Shown here piece after piece: positions 37,168 through 45,889 of a DNA stretch of 51,331 nt. Location: the NCBI GenBank assembly GCA_021604845.1, contig BQJT01000005.1, positions 1 through 51,331 of the forward strand, given 5' to 3'. Positions within the stretch are counted from its first letter, which is position 1, and every line of letters starts with the position of its first letter. The translations under genes were made by a program, and so were the position numbers. This DNA is from Cyclobacteriaceae bacterium. GTDB taxonomy: Bacteria > Bacteroidota > Bacteroidia > Cytophagales > Cyclobacteriaceae. A model generated the notes under the pieces. That model did not search any database and was not told the origin of the DNA. It was given only the letters and a program-made list of their open reading frames with translations.

Positions 37168-37839
37168 TTAATGTTCTACGTACCCTGACTTAGTTCTTTG
37201 TATCCATATGATGATACCCAAAATCATGAATGCACCAATTGGGGTCACCATCAACCCGTTGTTGGGGAAACTTTCAAGGCCAATGGCTTTAAAAACTTCA
37301 AATCCGAATAACGATCCAAACCCGAATAATTCCCTAAAAAAAGCTACCGCAAGTATTATCCAGGCATAGCCAAAGCCACTGCCAAAGCCATCCAGTATGG
37401 AATCCCAGGCTTTATTCCCCATGGCAAAAGCTTCAAGTCGACCCATGATAATACAGTTGGTAATGATAAGCCCTACATATACGGACAATACCTTATACAT
37501 GTCGTAATAATATGCCTTAAGGACTTCGTTAACCAGGGTTACCAGAGAGGCAATAACCGCTAGTTGAACAATGATGCGAACCCGGTTTGGAATCAAATTT
37601 CTCAAAGCCGAAATAATCAGGTTTGAAAAGACAATTACAAAAAGTACTGCAATTGACATTACCAGAGTGGGCTCCATTTTAAGGGTAATGGCGAGGGCAG
37701 AACAGATTCCCAAAACCTGAATGGTAATCGGATTATCATCGTTTAGCGGGTCGGTTACAAACTTCCTTCTTCTTTTAGACAGTAAGTTTTCACTACGTTC
37801 TTTCTTAACTACGGGATGCTCTAATGTTTCAATAGCCAT
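37168..37839 (-). CDS. nqrD: Na+-translocating NADH:quinone reductase subunit D
   Basis: 223 residues with six membrane helices after a charged N-terminal extension of about 30 residues (HPVVKKERSENLLSKRRRK). Conserved cysteines occur at LGICSALAITLK and VGLIITNCIIMGRLEAFA, the paired half-helices shared with NqrE. The sequence DGFGSGFGYAWIILAVAFFR matches the NqrD signature. Gene is 3 bp upstream of nqrE and 12 bp downstream of nqrC, so they are co-transcribed and probably translationally coupled. Confidence 0.95.
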   Translation of the reverse strand: MAIETLEHPVVKKERSENLLSKRRRKFVTDPLNDDNPITIQVLGICSALAITLKMEPTLVMSIAVLFVIVFSNLIISALRNLIPNRVRIIVQLAVIASLVTLVNEVLKAYYYDMYKVLSVYVGLIITNCIIMGRLEAFAMGNKAWDSILDGFGSGFGYAWIILAVAFFRELFGFGSLFGFEVFKAIGLESFPNNGLMVTPIGAFMILGIIIWIQRTKSGYVEH

Positions 37840-37851
37840 ATCTGGTAGTTC

Positions 37852-38580
37852 CTATGATGAAATCTTCTTTAAGTAATTCTGGTAATACTCCAGATAGTTC
37901 AACAACATATTATTCACTCCCCTGGCGGTAATTGTAGCACCTGCCAGCCCATCCACATGATGAGGGTCCAGGGATTCCGGTGAATTGCCTTCACCTTTCA
38001 ACATGTTTACAGATACCAGGGACCCTTCATCGTTATACACTTCTTTTCCCACAAACCTGGATTGTACCTCTGCCTCTGAAATTCTGGCACCTAGCCCCGG
38101 GGTCTCTCCTTTATGGTCGAAAACTGCTCCCTTAATGGTACTTAGATCTTTATCCAGTGCCACATAACCCCAGATTACGTCCCATAGCCCGTTACCATAG
38201 ATTGGTAAGATATAAGCCTCCACATCCGCTCCTGTTCCCTTATAGAGAAATACCGGGTACAATCGCTCCTCCGCAGGTAATTTGTAGTTCTTTTCAATGG
38301 ACACATTTTCAGCCACCAATGGTTTTCCGGAGGCATCTTCGGACACTTCATTTCCGTTAATATCTACTACCAGTGACTCTATTCTTTGATCGTATATAGC
38401 CAATACGTCATCGGTTTTGTTGATCTCCATCACTGCTCCCAAAATACTCTTCTTAGTATCCAGTTCAACCTGAATTTTTTGTCTTGGTCCCAAACCAACA
38501 GATGCCACAGAAAGCAACCCACCCAGTACAATGGTGGTGATAATGGAAAAAACAATTATATACGCGTTAGATTGTCGCAC
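37852..38580 (-). CDS. nqrC: Na+-translocating NADH:quinone reductase subunit C
   Basis: 242 residues: one N-terminal membrane helix (about 7-28) and a periplasmic FMN domain. FMN is attached to a threonine in S/D-G-A-T-x-T; here the site is LAGATITARGV with Thr216, so the first position is Ala rather than Ser. GETPGLGARI is the other conserved block. The start is a GTG at 38580, which overlaps the end of nqrB by 14 bp. FMN attachment needs the ApbE transferase, which is not encoded in this window. Confidence 0.94.
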   Translation of the reverse strand: MRQSNAYIIVFSIITTIVLGGLLSVASVGLGPRQKIQVELDTKKSILGAVMEINKTDDVLAIYDQRIESLVVDINGNEVSEDASGKPLVAENVSIEKNYKLPAEERLYPVFLYKGTGADVEAYILPIYGNGLWDVIWGYVALDKDLSTIKGAVFDHKGETPGLGARISEAEVQSRFVGKEVYNDEGSLVSVNMLKGEGNSPESLDPHHVDGLAGATITARGVNNMLLNYLEYYQNYLKKISS

Positions 38581-39760
38581 GTTTCAATCTCCTTTTTTTG
38601 TTTGCCTGAACCACGTAAAAATCAATTAACGGGGCAAATACATTCATCAGTAAAACTGCCAGCATTATCCCTTCAGGGTATGCAGGGTTAACTACCCGAA
38701 TAATTACCGTGAGCACTCCAATTAAAAACCCATAAATCCACTTTCCTGTTTCAGTGTGTGCTGCGGTTACCGGGTCGGTTGCCATAAAAACTGCCCCGAA
38801 TGCCAATCCTCCAATTACCAGGTGATAATGCGGTGGCATGGCCATGTATGCGTTCAAACCCATTGCATTAAAAAGATAACCCATAAACAAAGCGCCACCA
38901 AATACACTGGCGATTATTTTCCAGCTACCTACTCCGGTTGCAATCAGAATAGCAGCACCCAGTAATACCATCAATGTAGATGTCTCACCTACTGAACCCG
39001 GCATGGCGCCAAAAAACAAATTTTTAAGGTCGTAGAGGCTGGCGTACCAGCTATCACCCAGTGCGCTCACCACGGTATTCGTTCCTGCTACCGAGGTATC
39101 ATATACTACTGCCAGAGCAGTAGCACCTGAATAACCTTCTACCGGGGTAGCGTCGCCCATGTAAGTCCATACATCCCCGGACATCTGTCCAGGATAGGCA
39201 AAGTACAGGAATGCCCTGGCGGTCATGGCAATGTTTAAAACATTCATGCCTGTTCCTCCAAATGCCTCCTTGGCAATCACCACCGCGAAGATTGTACCCA
39301 GTGCTATCTGCCACAACGGAATTGTAGGTGGCAGGATTAGTGGAATTAACATTCCGGTAACTAAAAACCCCTCATTGATAGGGTGTTTGCGTATGACAGC
39401 AAAGATCACTTCCACCACGCCTCCTGCGGTATAGGAAACCAATAACATGGGGATTACCACGTAGCATCCAATAGCAAATTTTTCCAAAAAAGAAGCGACC
39501 TGTCCGGTTGCAATATAGTGCTGATGCCCTACATTCCACATGCCGAACAGCAAACAGGGAATCATGGCGATTACCACTGTCATCATCAACCTTTTTAAGT
39601 CAATAGCATCCCTTACCTGCACTCCCTTGGCACCAGTGGTATGGTCCGGGGTAAACATAAAAGTCTCCAAGGCTTCAAAAAGGTAGTAGAACTTTTCGTA
39701 CTTACCTCCCCTTTGAAACATGGGTCGTTGTTTATCCAGTATGTCTTTAATTGCTTTCAT
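38567..39760 (-). CDS. nqrB: Na+-translocating NADH:quinone reductase subunit B
   Basis: 397 residues, about ten membrane helices. It carries the second covalent FMN at Thr214 in EGYSGATALAVVY, the usual SGAT motif. The region binding riboflavin and quinone, with FGGTGMNVLNIAMTARAFLY, is intact. It forms the Na+ channel path of the pump together with NqrD and NqrE. The start ATG shares one base with the nqrA stop and the 3' end overlaps nqrC, a tight operon. Confidence 0.96.
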   Translation of the reverse strand: MKAIKDILDKQRPMFQRGGKYEKFYYLFEALETFMFTPDHTTGAKGVQVRDAIDLKRLMMTVVIAMIPCLLFGMWNVGHQHYIATGQVASFLEKFAIGCYVVIPMLLVSYTAGGVVEVIFAVIRKHPINEGFLVTGMLIPLILPPTIPLWQIALGTIFAVVIAKEAFGGTGMNVLNIAMTARAFLYFAYPGQMSGDVWTYMGDATPVEGYSGATALAVVYDTSVAGTNTVVSALGDSWYASLYDLKNLFFGAMPGSVGETSTLMVLLGAAILIATGVGSWKIIASVFGGALFMGYLFNAMGLNAYMAMPPHYHLVIGGLAFGAVFMATDPVTAAHTETGKWIYGFLIGVLTVIIRVVNPAYPEGIMLAVLLMNVFAPLIDFYVVQANKKRRLKRATI

Positions 39761-41124
39761 TAACCCTCTAGCATTAAATCGATGCCATCTCTAACTATTG
39801 ATTGTATTGGATGCTTTGAAACATCAACAAACTCACACAATGCCAGATCCTCCTCAATCACCTCATATATGCCTAAGGCCTCCATATCGTCGTAATCTTC
39901 GGCCATTATTGCTTTCAGCAGGTGCGTTGGCAAAATGTCCATAGGGGTAACCCTTTCAAAAACACCTGTTTGAACAAACGCCCGCTCCTCTCCATAGGTA
40001 TTGGTATCAAGGTCGTAGCGTTCATCTCTATTCATAAAGGAAAACAAACCAAACGCCCGGTGAAAACTGAGCTTCTTGGAAGTTGGCAAAATCCAACCAA
40101 TGAATTCGGAGTGATTTCCCTCAGTTAACACAGTTACCAAATGATCATGATAACCCAAATACCCATCTGCTGATATCCTCTCTCCGGTTAATGCATTTCC
40201 GGAAATAATTCGCACGTTATCATTCGACAGGCCATTGTTGATAAATTGATCGATACAGGCACCATCAAAAGTTTTATAATACTGCGGTTCTTTAACCGGA
40301 GGTCCTGCCAAAGCGAAGATTTTGCTGGCATCATAAATCCCTTCCAGAAACAGCTTTCCAATTTGGGTCACACCGTATGGGCTAATTGTCCAGGCGATAT
40401 CACCTTTATTGATCGGATCCAGATGATGGATCTGTACCCCTACATTTCCAGCGGGATGGGGGCCTGAAAACTTGTTGACCTGGACCCCGGTTACCGACCC
40501 AAACAACGGACTTACTTCAGCATCTGAATCAATATTGAGGTGTACTTTACCTGGGGTCAGTCTTCTCAGTATGTCCAGGCCTGTTTGAAAATGTTGTTCT
40601 TCTCCTTTAAGTATAAAATCGAATCCCGGAGCCAATGGATGGGAATCGAAGGTAGAAATAAAAATTGCCTTTGGCTTGTCCGCTGGGTTTGCGATAACCC
40701 CATAGGGGCGCTGAATTATTCTCGGCCATATACCACTGGGCAGCAATTGCTTAAGGATATCTTCCCTGGAGAGGGTGCTTATCGCTGAGATGGTATATTT
40801 ATGAAAATTCTCATACTCAATTCTTTGATCAGGGAGTATTTTAATCTCTAACAGCTTCCTTCTGTCACCTCGCCTTATTTCCACAACCTCACCACTTACT
40901 GGAGCCGTGAACTTAACTTCGGGTCGGATTTTATCAAACATCAGGGGGGAACCTGCTTTGACCGTGTCACCCTCAGCCACAGAAAGCTTCGGCCGTTCTA
41001 TGCCATTGAAATCAGTTGGCTTAAGAGCAAATACATTGGGAGTAATAGAGTCAACAATCCTTTTCTTGGCGACACCTGCTAGATTAATGTTGAACCCTTT
41101 TTTTAGCTTTACAAATTTCGACAT
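39760..41124 (-). CDS. nqrA: Na+-translocating NADH:quinone reductase subunit A
   Basis: 454 residues, cytosolic subunit close to the quinone site. Characteristic sequences: KLKKGFNINLAGVA at the N-terminus, FTAPVSGEVVEIRRGDRRKL (a lipoyl-like hammerhead), GVQVNKFSGPHPAGNVGVQI and GEERAFVQTGVFERVTPMDI. It is the first gene of the nqrABCDE run, with a -7 box about 45 bp upstream. Confidence 0.95.
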   Translation of the reverse strand: MSKFVKLKKGFNINLAGVAKKRIVDSITPNVFALKPTDFNGIERPKLSVAEGDTVKAGSPLMFDKIRPEVKFTAPVSGEVVEIRRGDRRKLLEIKILPDQRIEYENFHKYTISAISTLSREDILKQLLPSGIWPRIIQRPYGVIANPADKPKAIFISTFDSHPLAPGFDFILKGEEQHFQTGLDILRRLTPGKVHLNIDSDAEVSPLFGSVTGVQVNKFSGPHPAGNVGVQIHHLDPINKGDIAWTISPYGVTQIGKLFLEGIYDASKIFALAGPPVKEPQYYKTFDGACIDQFINNGLSNDNVRIISGNALTGERISADGYLGYHDHLVTVLTEGNHSEFIGWILPTSKKLSFHRAFGLFSFMNRDERYDLDTNTYGEERAFVQTGVFERVTPMDILPTHLLKAIMAEDYDDMEALGIYEVIEEDLALCEFVDVSKHPIQSIVRDGIDLMLEG

Positions 41125-41165
41125 CTGGAGACCTTCCTTTGTCTTAGATCAGGTTGAAATCGAGG

Positions 41166-41173
41166 CAAAAATA
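41166..41173 (-). promoter_or_regulatory. Probable -7 box for the nqr operon
   Basis: TATTTTTG on the minus strand, matching TAnnTTTG, 41 bp before the nqrA ATG. It is the same octamer as in front of tgt. No TTTG lies 19 bp upstream. The AT-rich spacer between ispH and nqrA (130 bp) implies a separate transcription start for nqr. Confidence 0.45.
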
Positions 41174-41254
41174 ATAAAATTTTGATGAAATCTATCCTTT
41201 AGTGATTTTATTAAAAAATAATTGAAATCTCATCAGAAAGCTAATTTTCGCTTA

Positions 41255-42148
41255 CTAAGAGACCAATTGGGTGTGGTTGAATTCTATAAAGTCGGCCACC
41301 TGCCTCATAAGCCACATTGGGGTGGAGGTAGCTCCGCAAATCCCCACAGAATCCTCCGGGTTAAACCAGGACAGATCCAAATCCTGCTCATTCTCAATGA
41401 AATAACTTCTGACATTTTGTTCCTTACAAACGCTATACAGCGCTTTACCATTTGAACTTTTTTTCCCACTGACAAATATGATAACATCATGCAGTGTGGA
41501 GAATTGTTTGAGCTGTGGTTCACGGTTTGACACCTGTCGACAAATGCTGTCATTAGCCTTAAACTCAACCTCATTTTGGTTTTCCTTTGCCTCTGCGATG
41601 CGCTGTTGAATAAGCTCCTTGATCCTATAAAAGCCCTTTGTACTTTTTGTAGTTTGACTAAAAAGTGTAATTGGCCGGGTATAATCTATCTTATCAAGAT
41701 CCTGGTCCTCCATAACCACAATGGCCTCCTGTTTGGTCTGGCCGGTGAGCCCTATAACTTCAGCGTGACCTTGCTTCCCGTAGATCACAATCTGGCCTTT
41801 TTGATCCTGTATCTTGTCAAAAGCGTGTTTTACCCTGTTTTGCAGTTTAAGCACCACCGGGCAGGAGGCATCGATCAATTCCAGGTTGTTCTCCATGGCC
41901 AGTTTATAGGTCTCAGGAGGTTCACCATGGGCTCGTATCAGCACTCTGGAATTCTTCAGATCAGGTAATTCTTCACGACTGATAACCACTAATCCCTGGT
42001 CGGTAAGTCGTTTCACCTCCATATCATTGTGCACGATATCTCCCAGGCAATAAAGGACTTCGCCATCAAGCAATTCATCCTCCGCCATCTGTATAGCGAA
42101 CTCTACTCCAAAACAATAACCTGAATTACTGTCTATCTCTATTCTCAT
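41255..42148 (-). CDS. ispH: 4-hydroxy-3-methylbut-2-enyl diphosphate reductase
   Basis: IspH makes IPP and DMAPP from HMBPP, the last MEP-pathway step, using a 4Fe-4S cluster. The 297 residues contain the three cluster cysteines: Cys12 (GYCFGVEFA), Cys96 (ASCPVVLKLQ) and Cys203 (DSICRQVSNRE), and the catalytic-glutamate region HAEVIGLTGQ (Glu130), with VGICGATSTP near the C-terminus. It lies 9 bp behind cmk in a lipoprotein-cmk-ispH operon. ispE of the same pathway is elsewhere in the window. Confidence 0.96.
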   Translation of the reverse strand: MRIEIDSNSGYCFGVEFAIQMAEDELLDGEVLYCLGDIVHNDMEVKRLTDQGLVVISREELPDLKNSRVLIRAHGEPPETYKLAMENNLELIDASCPVVLKLQNRVKHAFDKIQDQKGQIVIYGKQGHAEVIGLTGQTKQEAIVVMEDQDLDKIDYTRPITLFSQTTKSTKGFYRIKELIQQRIAEAKENQNEVEFKANDSICRQVSNREPQLKQFSTLHDVIIFVSGKKSSNGKALYSVCKEQNVRSYFIENEQDLDLSWFNPEDSVGICGATSTPMWLMRQVADFIEFNHTQLVS

Positions 42149-42157
42149 ATTATTTTA

Positions 42158-42871
42158 TCAATTGTCCTGTGTAATCTTTCGATGATGGCCCATTTTGACC
42201 ATGGAACTAGTTGCCAGGTTCAAAATCTCCTCCACCTGCTCCGAAAAAGTTAAATGCGTAGTATCGATCAGATGAGCGTCCTGAGCGCGTTTCAATGGGC
42301 TGATACTTCTGGTGGTATCCAGCTGGTCCCGTTTTACCAGATTTTCCATGATTTTATCAAGATTGACCAACTGGCCTCTCTCCAATAATTCCACTTGCCT
42401 CCTGGCAGCCCTCACATCCAGATCAGCGGTCATAAAAATCTTTAACTCGGCATTAGGGAATACCACGGTACCAATGTCGCGCCCATCCATAACCACTCCT
42501 TTTCTTTTACCAATCTTCCTCTGCTGGGCCACCAACTTCTCCCTCACAGGAGCAAGGGCACTGACTTCACTAACTTTATCCGAAACTTCCATACTGCGAA
42601 TTCTGTGAGAGACATTGGTCCCGTTTAAAAATACCGCGCTATTTTCGGAATCACCTTGCCGTTCAAACTCCACTTCAATTTCAGCTAATGACTTAGCTAC
42701 CTGCTTTGGGTTGGTCAGGTTGATATAGTGATCGAGAAAATACAAGGTAACTGCCCGGTACATGGCTCCGGTATCGATATACAAATATTTCAATAACTGG
42801 GATACCGTTTTGGCAGTGGTGCTTTTCCCGCAGCCTGAATATCCATCTATTGCAATTACAATCTTTTCCAT
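42158..42871 (-). CDS. cmk: Cytidylate kinase
   Basis: Cmk phosphorylates CMP and dCMP to the diphosphates. From the ATG at 42871 it has 237 residues; an in-frame TTG one codon upstream adds nothing. P-loop IDGYSGCGKSTTAKT with Lys16, then LYIDTGAMYRAVTLYFLDH, GVVMDGRDIGTVVFPNAELK and the LID region ARRQVELLERG. All are standard for the family. The 41-residue lipoprotein gene ends 22 bp upstream, and ispH starts 9 bp downstream. Confidence 0.96.
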   Translation of the reverse strand: MEKIVIAIDGYSGCGKSTTAKTVSQLLKYLYIDTGAMYRAVTLYFLDHYINLTNPKQVAKSLAEIEVEFERQGDSENSAVFLNGTNVSHRIRSMEVSDKVSEVSALAPVREKLVAQQRKIGKRKGVVMDGRDIGTVVFPNAELKIFMTADLDVRAARRQVELLERGQLVNLDKIMENLVKRDQLDTTRSISPLKRAQDAHLIDTTHLTFSEQVEEILNLATSSMVKMGHHRKITQDN

Positions 42872-42893
42872 CAATTTGTGGAAGAAAGTGAAA

Positions 42894-43019
42894 TCAACAA
42901 TCTTTCTGAGGACAAGGAATAGGTTTTCCCTTTTTTATGGTTTTTTGGTTCGATTTGCAGGCTGAAAAACCCATCGCTAAAACTAAAACCATCAGGGTTA
43001 CGCGGGTAAATGTCTTCAT
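42894..43019 (-). CDS. Small 41-residue lipoprotein with C-terminal CPxxxxC tail
   Basis: A short gene read directly from the bases. It encodes 41 residues: signal peptide MKTFTRVTLMVLVLAMGFSA, lipobox GFSAC with the lipidated Cys at 21, a lysine-rich linker (KSNQKTIKKGK) and the tail PIPCPQKDC, which ends on the last codon before the TGA. So the mature lipopeptide has about 21 residues with three cysteines including the lipidated one. It lies 22 bp upstream of cmk in the same direction and is preceded by a TAACTTTG box. Function is unknown; the two tail cysteines could form a disulfide or bind a metal (inference). The complete signal peptide makes chance unlikely. Confidence 0.72.
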   Translation of the reverse strand: MKTFTRVTLMVLVLAMGFSACKSNQKTIKKGKPIPCPQKDC

Positions 43020-43040
43020 TTATTGTTCGATTATGCTTTA

Positions 43041-43048
43041 CAAAGTTA
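43041..43048 (-). promoter_or_regulatory. Possible -7 box for the lipoprotein-cmk-ispH operon
   Basis: TAACTTTG on the minus strand matches TAnnTTTG, 21 bp before the small lipoprotein ATG. A second match, TAGATTTG, lies at 43084-43091. No -33 TTTG at 19 bp for either. Confidence 0.4.
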
Positions 43049-43100
43049 CTAAAAAACTAATCCTACTTGTAAGTTGAAGATAACAAATCTAGCTTTAACT

Positions 43101-44732
43101 ATGGAGATACGGCAAATTGAAGGGAAACTGGTGGATATCATTGGCGGATCGATTTCACCGGGTATTCTTACCATACAACATGGTATTATCCAAAAAATAA
43201 CCAGGCAAAAGAGTAATTCCGGCCCTTATTTAATCCCAGGGTTTATCGATGCGCATGTGCATATTGAGAGTTCAATGCTGGTTCCTGCTGAATTCGCCAG
43301 GCTTGCAGTCGTACATGGTACAGTAGCCACTATCTCTGACCCTCACGAAATAGCTAATGTACTGGGCATTTCAGGAGTTCAATACATGATCAATAATATT
43401 AAGGATGTGCCTTTCAAGTGCTACTTCGGTGCACCGTCATGCGTTCCCGCTACTTCGTTCGAAACCTCAGGGGCAAAAATAGACAGTAACCAAATAGAAC
43501 TACTGCTGGCAAATCCCGACGTTCACTACCTGGCTGAGATGATGAATTGGCCGGGTGTTATTCATGGGGACCAGGAAGTAATGAGAAAAATCCAGTGTGC
43601 GGCAAAATACCATAAGCCTGTGGATGGACACGCTCCCGGAGTTACCGGTGATAATATTAAGAAATACGTAGAAGCCGGGATCAGCACCGATCATGAATGC
43701 AGCAGTATTGAGGAAGCGCTGGAGAAGCTCCCATTGGGAATGAAAATTTTAATCAGGGAAGGCAGCGCTGCCCGTAACTTTAATGCACTAATCCCACTTT
43801 TACCGGAGTATGCAGATAAGGTAATGTTCTGTAGTGATGACCTTCATCCAGACAGCCTGGTTAAGGGACACATTAACCTGCTGGTTCAACGGGCGGTGGC
43901 CAATGGGATCGATCCATTAATTGCCCTTAGAGTAGCTTCCAAAAATCCGATCGACCACTATAACCTGGATGTGGGCCTGCTACAGGAAGGTGATCCTGCG
44001 GATCTGGTAACAGTCGAGAATCTGACAGATTTTAATGTGCTTCAGGTATTCATCAACGGTCACCCGGTAGCAAAAAACAACAAAACGTTGATACCAAGAA
44101 AAACCACTACCAGACCAAACAATTTTATGACCAGCAGCAAAACCCCGCAAGACTTTTCAATAAAAGCCAGTGGGAATAAGCTTAGGGTAATGATTGCAGA
44201 GGACGGTCAACTGATTACCAAACAGAAAATCACCTACCCCAAAATCGATCAGGGAATGGTAATCAGCGACACTGACAGAGACATATTAAAGATAGTAGTA
44301 GTCAACCGATACCGGGAAACACCCCCTCAAATAGGCTTTGTACAGAACTTTGGGTTGAAACAAGGTGCCATTGCTTCAAGTGTAGCTCATGATTGTCATA
44401 ATATAATAGCCGTTGGAGTGGAAGATCGATATTTATGTGCGGCAGTGAATGAGATCATTGCCCATAAAGGAGGAGTAGCAGCGGTATCGCCATCTGAGCA
44501 GAAAACTTTACCTCTTCCGGTAGCAGGCCTGATGTCCGATCAAAACGGTTATCAACTGGCTGAAGATTACATAACAGTAGATGCGTTGGCCAAATCAATG
44601 GGGAGTAAGCTGGATGCGCCATTTATGACGCTGTCATTTATGGCGCTCCTGGTAATACCAGAATTAAAGCTTAGCGATCTGGGTTTGTTTAATGGAACCG
44701 ATTTTAAATTTGAATCATTGTTTGTGGATTAA
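43101..44732 (+). CDS. ade: Adenine deaminase
   Basis: Converts adenine to hypoxanthine and ammonia in purine salvage. 543 residues from the ATG at 43101; a TTG at 43074 would add nine residues that lie outside the family start. Amidohydrolase core: PGFIDAHVHIESSML with His52 and His54 as metal ligands, TVATISDPHEIANVLG, DGHAPGVTGDNIKKYVEAGI and FCSDDLHPDSLVKGH with the catalytic aspartate. The C-terminal domain (from about 380) includes VAHDCHNIIAVG and KGGVAAV, typical of Ade. It is divergent from the lipoprotein-cmk operon and its stop overlaps the convergent 44729 gene by 4 bp. Confidence 0.95.
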   Translation: MEIRQIEGKLVDIIGGSISPGILTIQHGIIQKITRQKSNSGPYLIPGFIDAHVHIESSMLVPAEFARLAVVHGTVATISDPHEIANVLGISGVQYMINNIKDVPFKCYFGAPSCVPATSFETSGAKIDSNQIELLLANPDVHYLAEMMNWPGVIHGDQEVMRKIQCAAKYHKPVDGHAPGVTGDNIKKYVEAGISTDHECSSIEEALEKLPLGMKILIREGSAARNFNALIPLLPEYADKVMFCSDDLHPDSLVKGHINLLVQRAVANGIDPLIALRVASKNPIDHYNLDVGLLQEGDPADLVTVENLTDFNVLQVFINGHPVAKNNKTLIPRKTTTRPNNFMTSSKTPQDFSIKASGNKLRVMIAEDGQLITKQKITYPKIDQGMVISDTDRDILKIVVVNRYRETPPQIGFVQNFGLKQGAIASSVAHDCHNIIAVGVEDRYLCAAVNEIIAHKGGVAAVSPSEQKTLPLPVAGLMSDQNGYQLAEDYITVDALAKSMGSKLDAPFMTLSFMALLVIPELKLSDLGLFNGTDFKFESLFVD

Positions 44733-45418
44733 GCATTATTTTTATCCTCTGTACTGAGCTGAAAACCTATTTTTTCTCCTCGAATAGCAACCAGATTCTG
44801 GTTTAGTTTCTGCTTAAGAGTAATGAATCTAATATCAGGATAATTCGCACCGATCAGATCTTTGTCCATAGCCTCGGACATACTTTTCTCAATAATCAGC
44901 CTGAGCCAATCAGAGGTAATTAAATTTTGCTCCAGATCCTGAAACAGAAAATTTAATTGCCCTGACCCCTCCACATAAAAATGGTTTTCTTTATTTATCA
45001 GCATCCTGGCAATTAGATAACCCGGATCGTTCAACCGGCTATATTTTATTGAATCTGCCAGAAAATTATATATGGTAATGTGGCCAAAGTATCGTCTGCT
45101 GGGATCCTCGGCAATAGAGGGCCTTTGCATCAGCGGAAAATCATCTTTGAAGGTGATTATATTGGACTGCATGTAAAAGATCAGAATGTCGCCGCCAAAC
45201 TTTAACCTGAATTCAAACTCTCCCAGCTCTTCGTACTCTATAGCAATGGAACTGTCCATCTGATTTACTATTTCCCTCAGTTCATCACTTATTTGCCTTC
45301 CCTGATCACGCATTTGTTCAAAAGCTTTCAATGTATTGCGATATACCAGCTGTTTAATTCCAGCCTTTTCTTTTAACTGGCGTAAAATATGCTCCAAAGC
45401 TCCCTTTTCTAAATCCAT
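44729..45418 (-). CDS. Conserved-looking protein of unknown function
   Basis: No family recognised. From the ATG at 45418 there are 229 residues (a TTG at 45451 would give 240). The N-terminal third is helical (ALEHILRQLKEKAGIKQLVY, then a helix with QMRDQGRQISDELREIV). The middle is strand-rich (GEFEFRLKFGGDILIFYMQSN, RYFGHITIYNFLADSIKY) and the C-terminus again helical (LRLIIEKSMSEAMDKDLIGA, ITLKQKLNQNLVAIRGEKIG). It is soluble, with no signal peptide. Convergent with ade (4-bp overlap) and divergent from the small coiled-coil gene at 45530. Confidence 0.75.
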   Translation of the reverse strand: MDLEKGALEHILRQLKEKAGIKQLVYRNTLKAFEQMRDQGRQISDELREIVNQMDSSIAIEYEELGEFEFRLKFGGDILIFYMQSNIITFKDDFPLMQRPSIAEDPSRRYFGHITIYNFLADSIKYSRLNDPGYLIARMLINKENHFYVEGSGQLNFLFQDLEQNLITSDWLRLIIEKSMSEAMDKDLIGANYPDIRFITLKQKLNQNLVAIRGEKIGFQLSTEDKNNA

Positions 45419-45529
45419 GTGGTTTCTTCTTTTTTCTAACAATTTATTCAATTTTAATTACCAATCCCTGTTCAAAATACCAAACCCTTTTATACATGAT
45501 CCGTAAAATTTATAACTGAAAACGTAATT

Positions 45530-45841
45530 ATGGATACAAGACATCGAAAAATGGAGGACGTCCTGCAGGAGCTTGGGCGAAAGATTGACAAAATGGTTGA
45601 AGACTCAAGGTTATCTAAGATTGAATGGAAGAAGGAAATAGATCAGCGGGTTGAAGAGGTAAAAAAAAACATCGACAGTTTAGAATATCAAACCAAAGAA
45701 ATACTGGGTGATGGCGAAAGATGGAAAGAAGTAGAGGTGAGAATTAAGAATGCTACTAAGGAATTCCGGGAAGCTGTTGAAGCGGCTTTTAAAATGAACA
45801 AATCTGAACCTTCTGGAAACGGTAAAAACCGTACTGATTAA
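45530..45841 (+). CDS. Small coiled-coil protein, function unknown
   Basis: 103 residues, highly charged and helical: MEDVLQELGRKIDKMVED, WKKEIDQRVEEVKKNIDSLE and VRIKNATKEFREAVEAAF have heptad spacing of apolar residues, ending in a disordered tail (NKSEPSGNGKNRTD). It resembles small coiled-coil proteins of Bacteroidota annotated only as hypothetical. Gene status is supported by an ATG start and by a strong intrinsic terminator that begins within a few bases of the stop. It stands alone between two oppositely directed genes. Confidence 0.75.
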   Translation: MDTRHRKMEDVLQELGRKIDKMVEDSRLSKIEWKKEIDQRVEEVKKNIDSLEYQTKEILGDGERWKEVEVRIKNATKEFREAVEAAFKMNKSEPSGNGKNRTD

Positions 45842-45870
45842 AAAAACCCTGCTTTGTTAGCAGGGTTTTT
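45842..45870 (+). terminator. Intrinsic terminator after the coiled-coil gene
   Basis: Perfect 11-bp stem AAAAACCCTGC / GCAGGGTTTTT with loop TTTGTTA, starting right after the stop codon. The A-rich 5' arm makes it work in both directions, so it can also end the convergent DUF4136 transcript. Confidence 0.93.
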
Positions 45871-45889
45871 GCACGATTAGTCTTTATTG

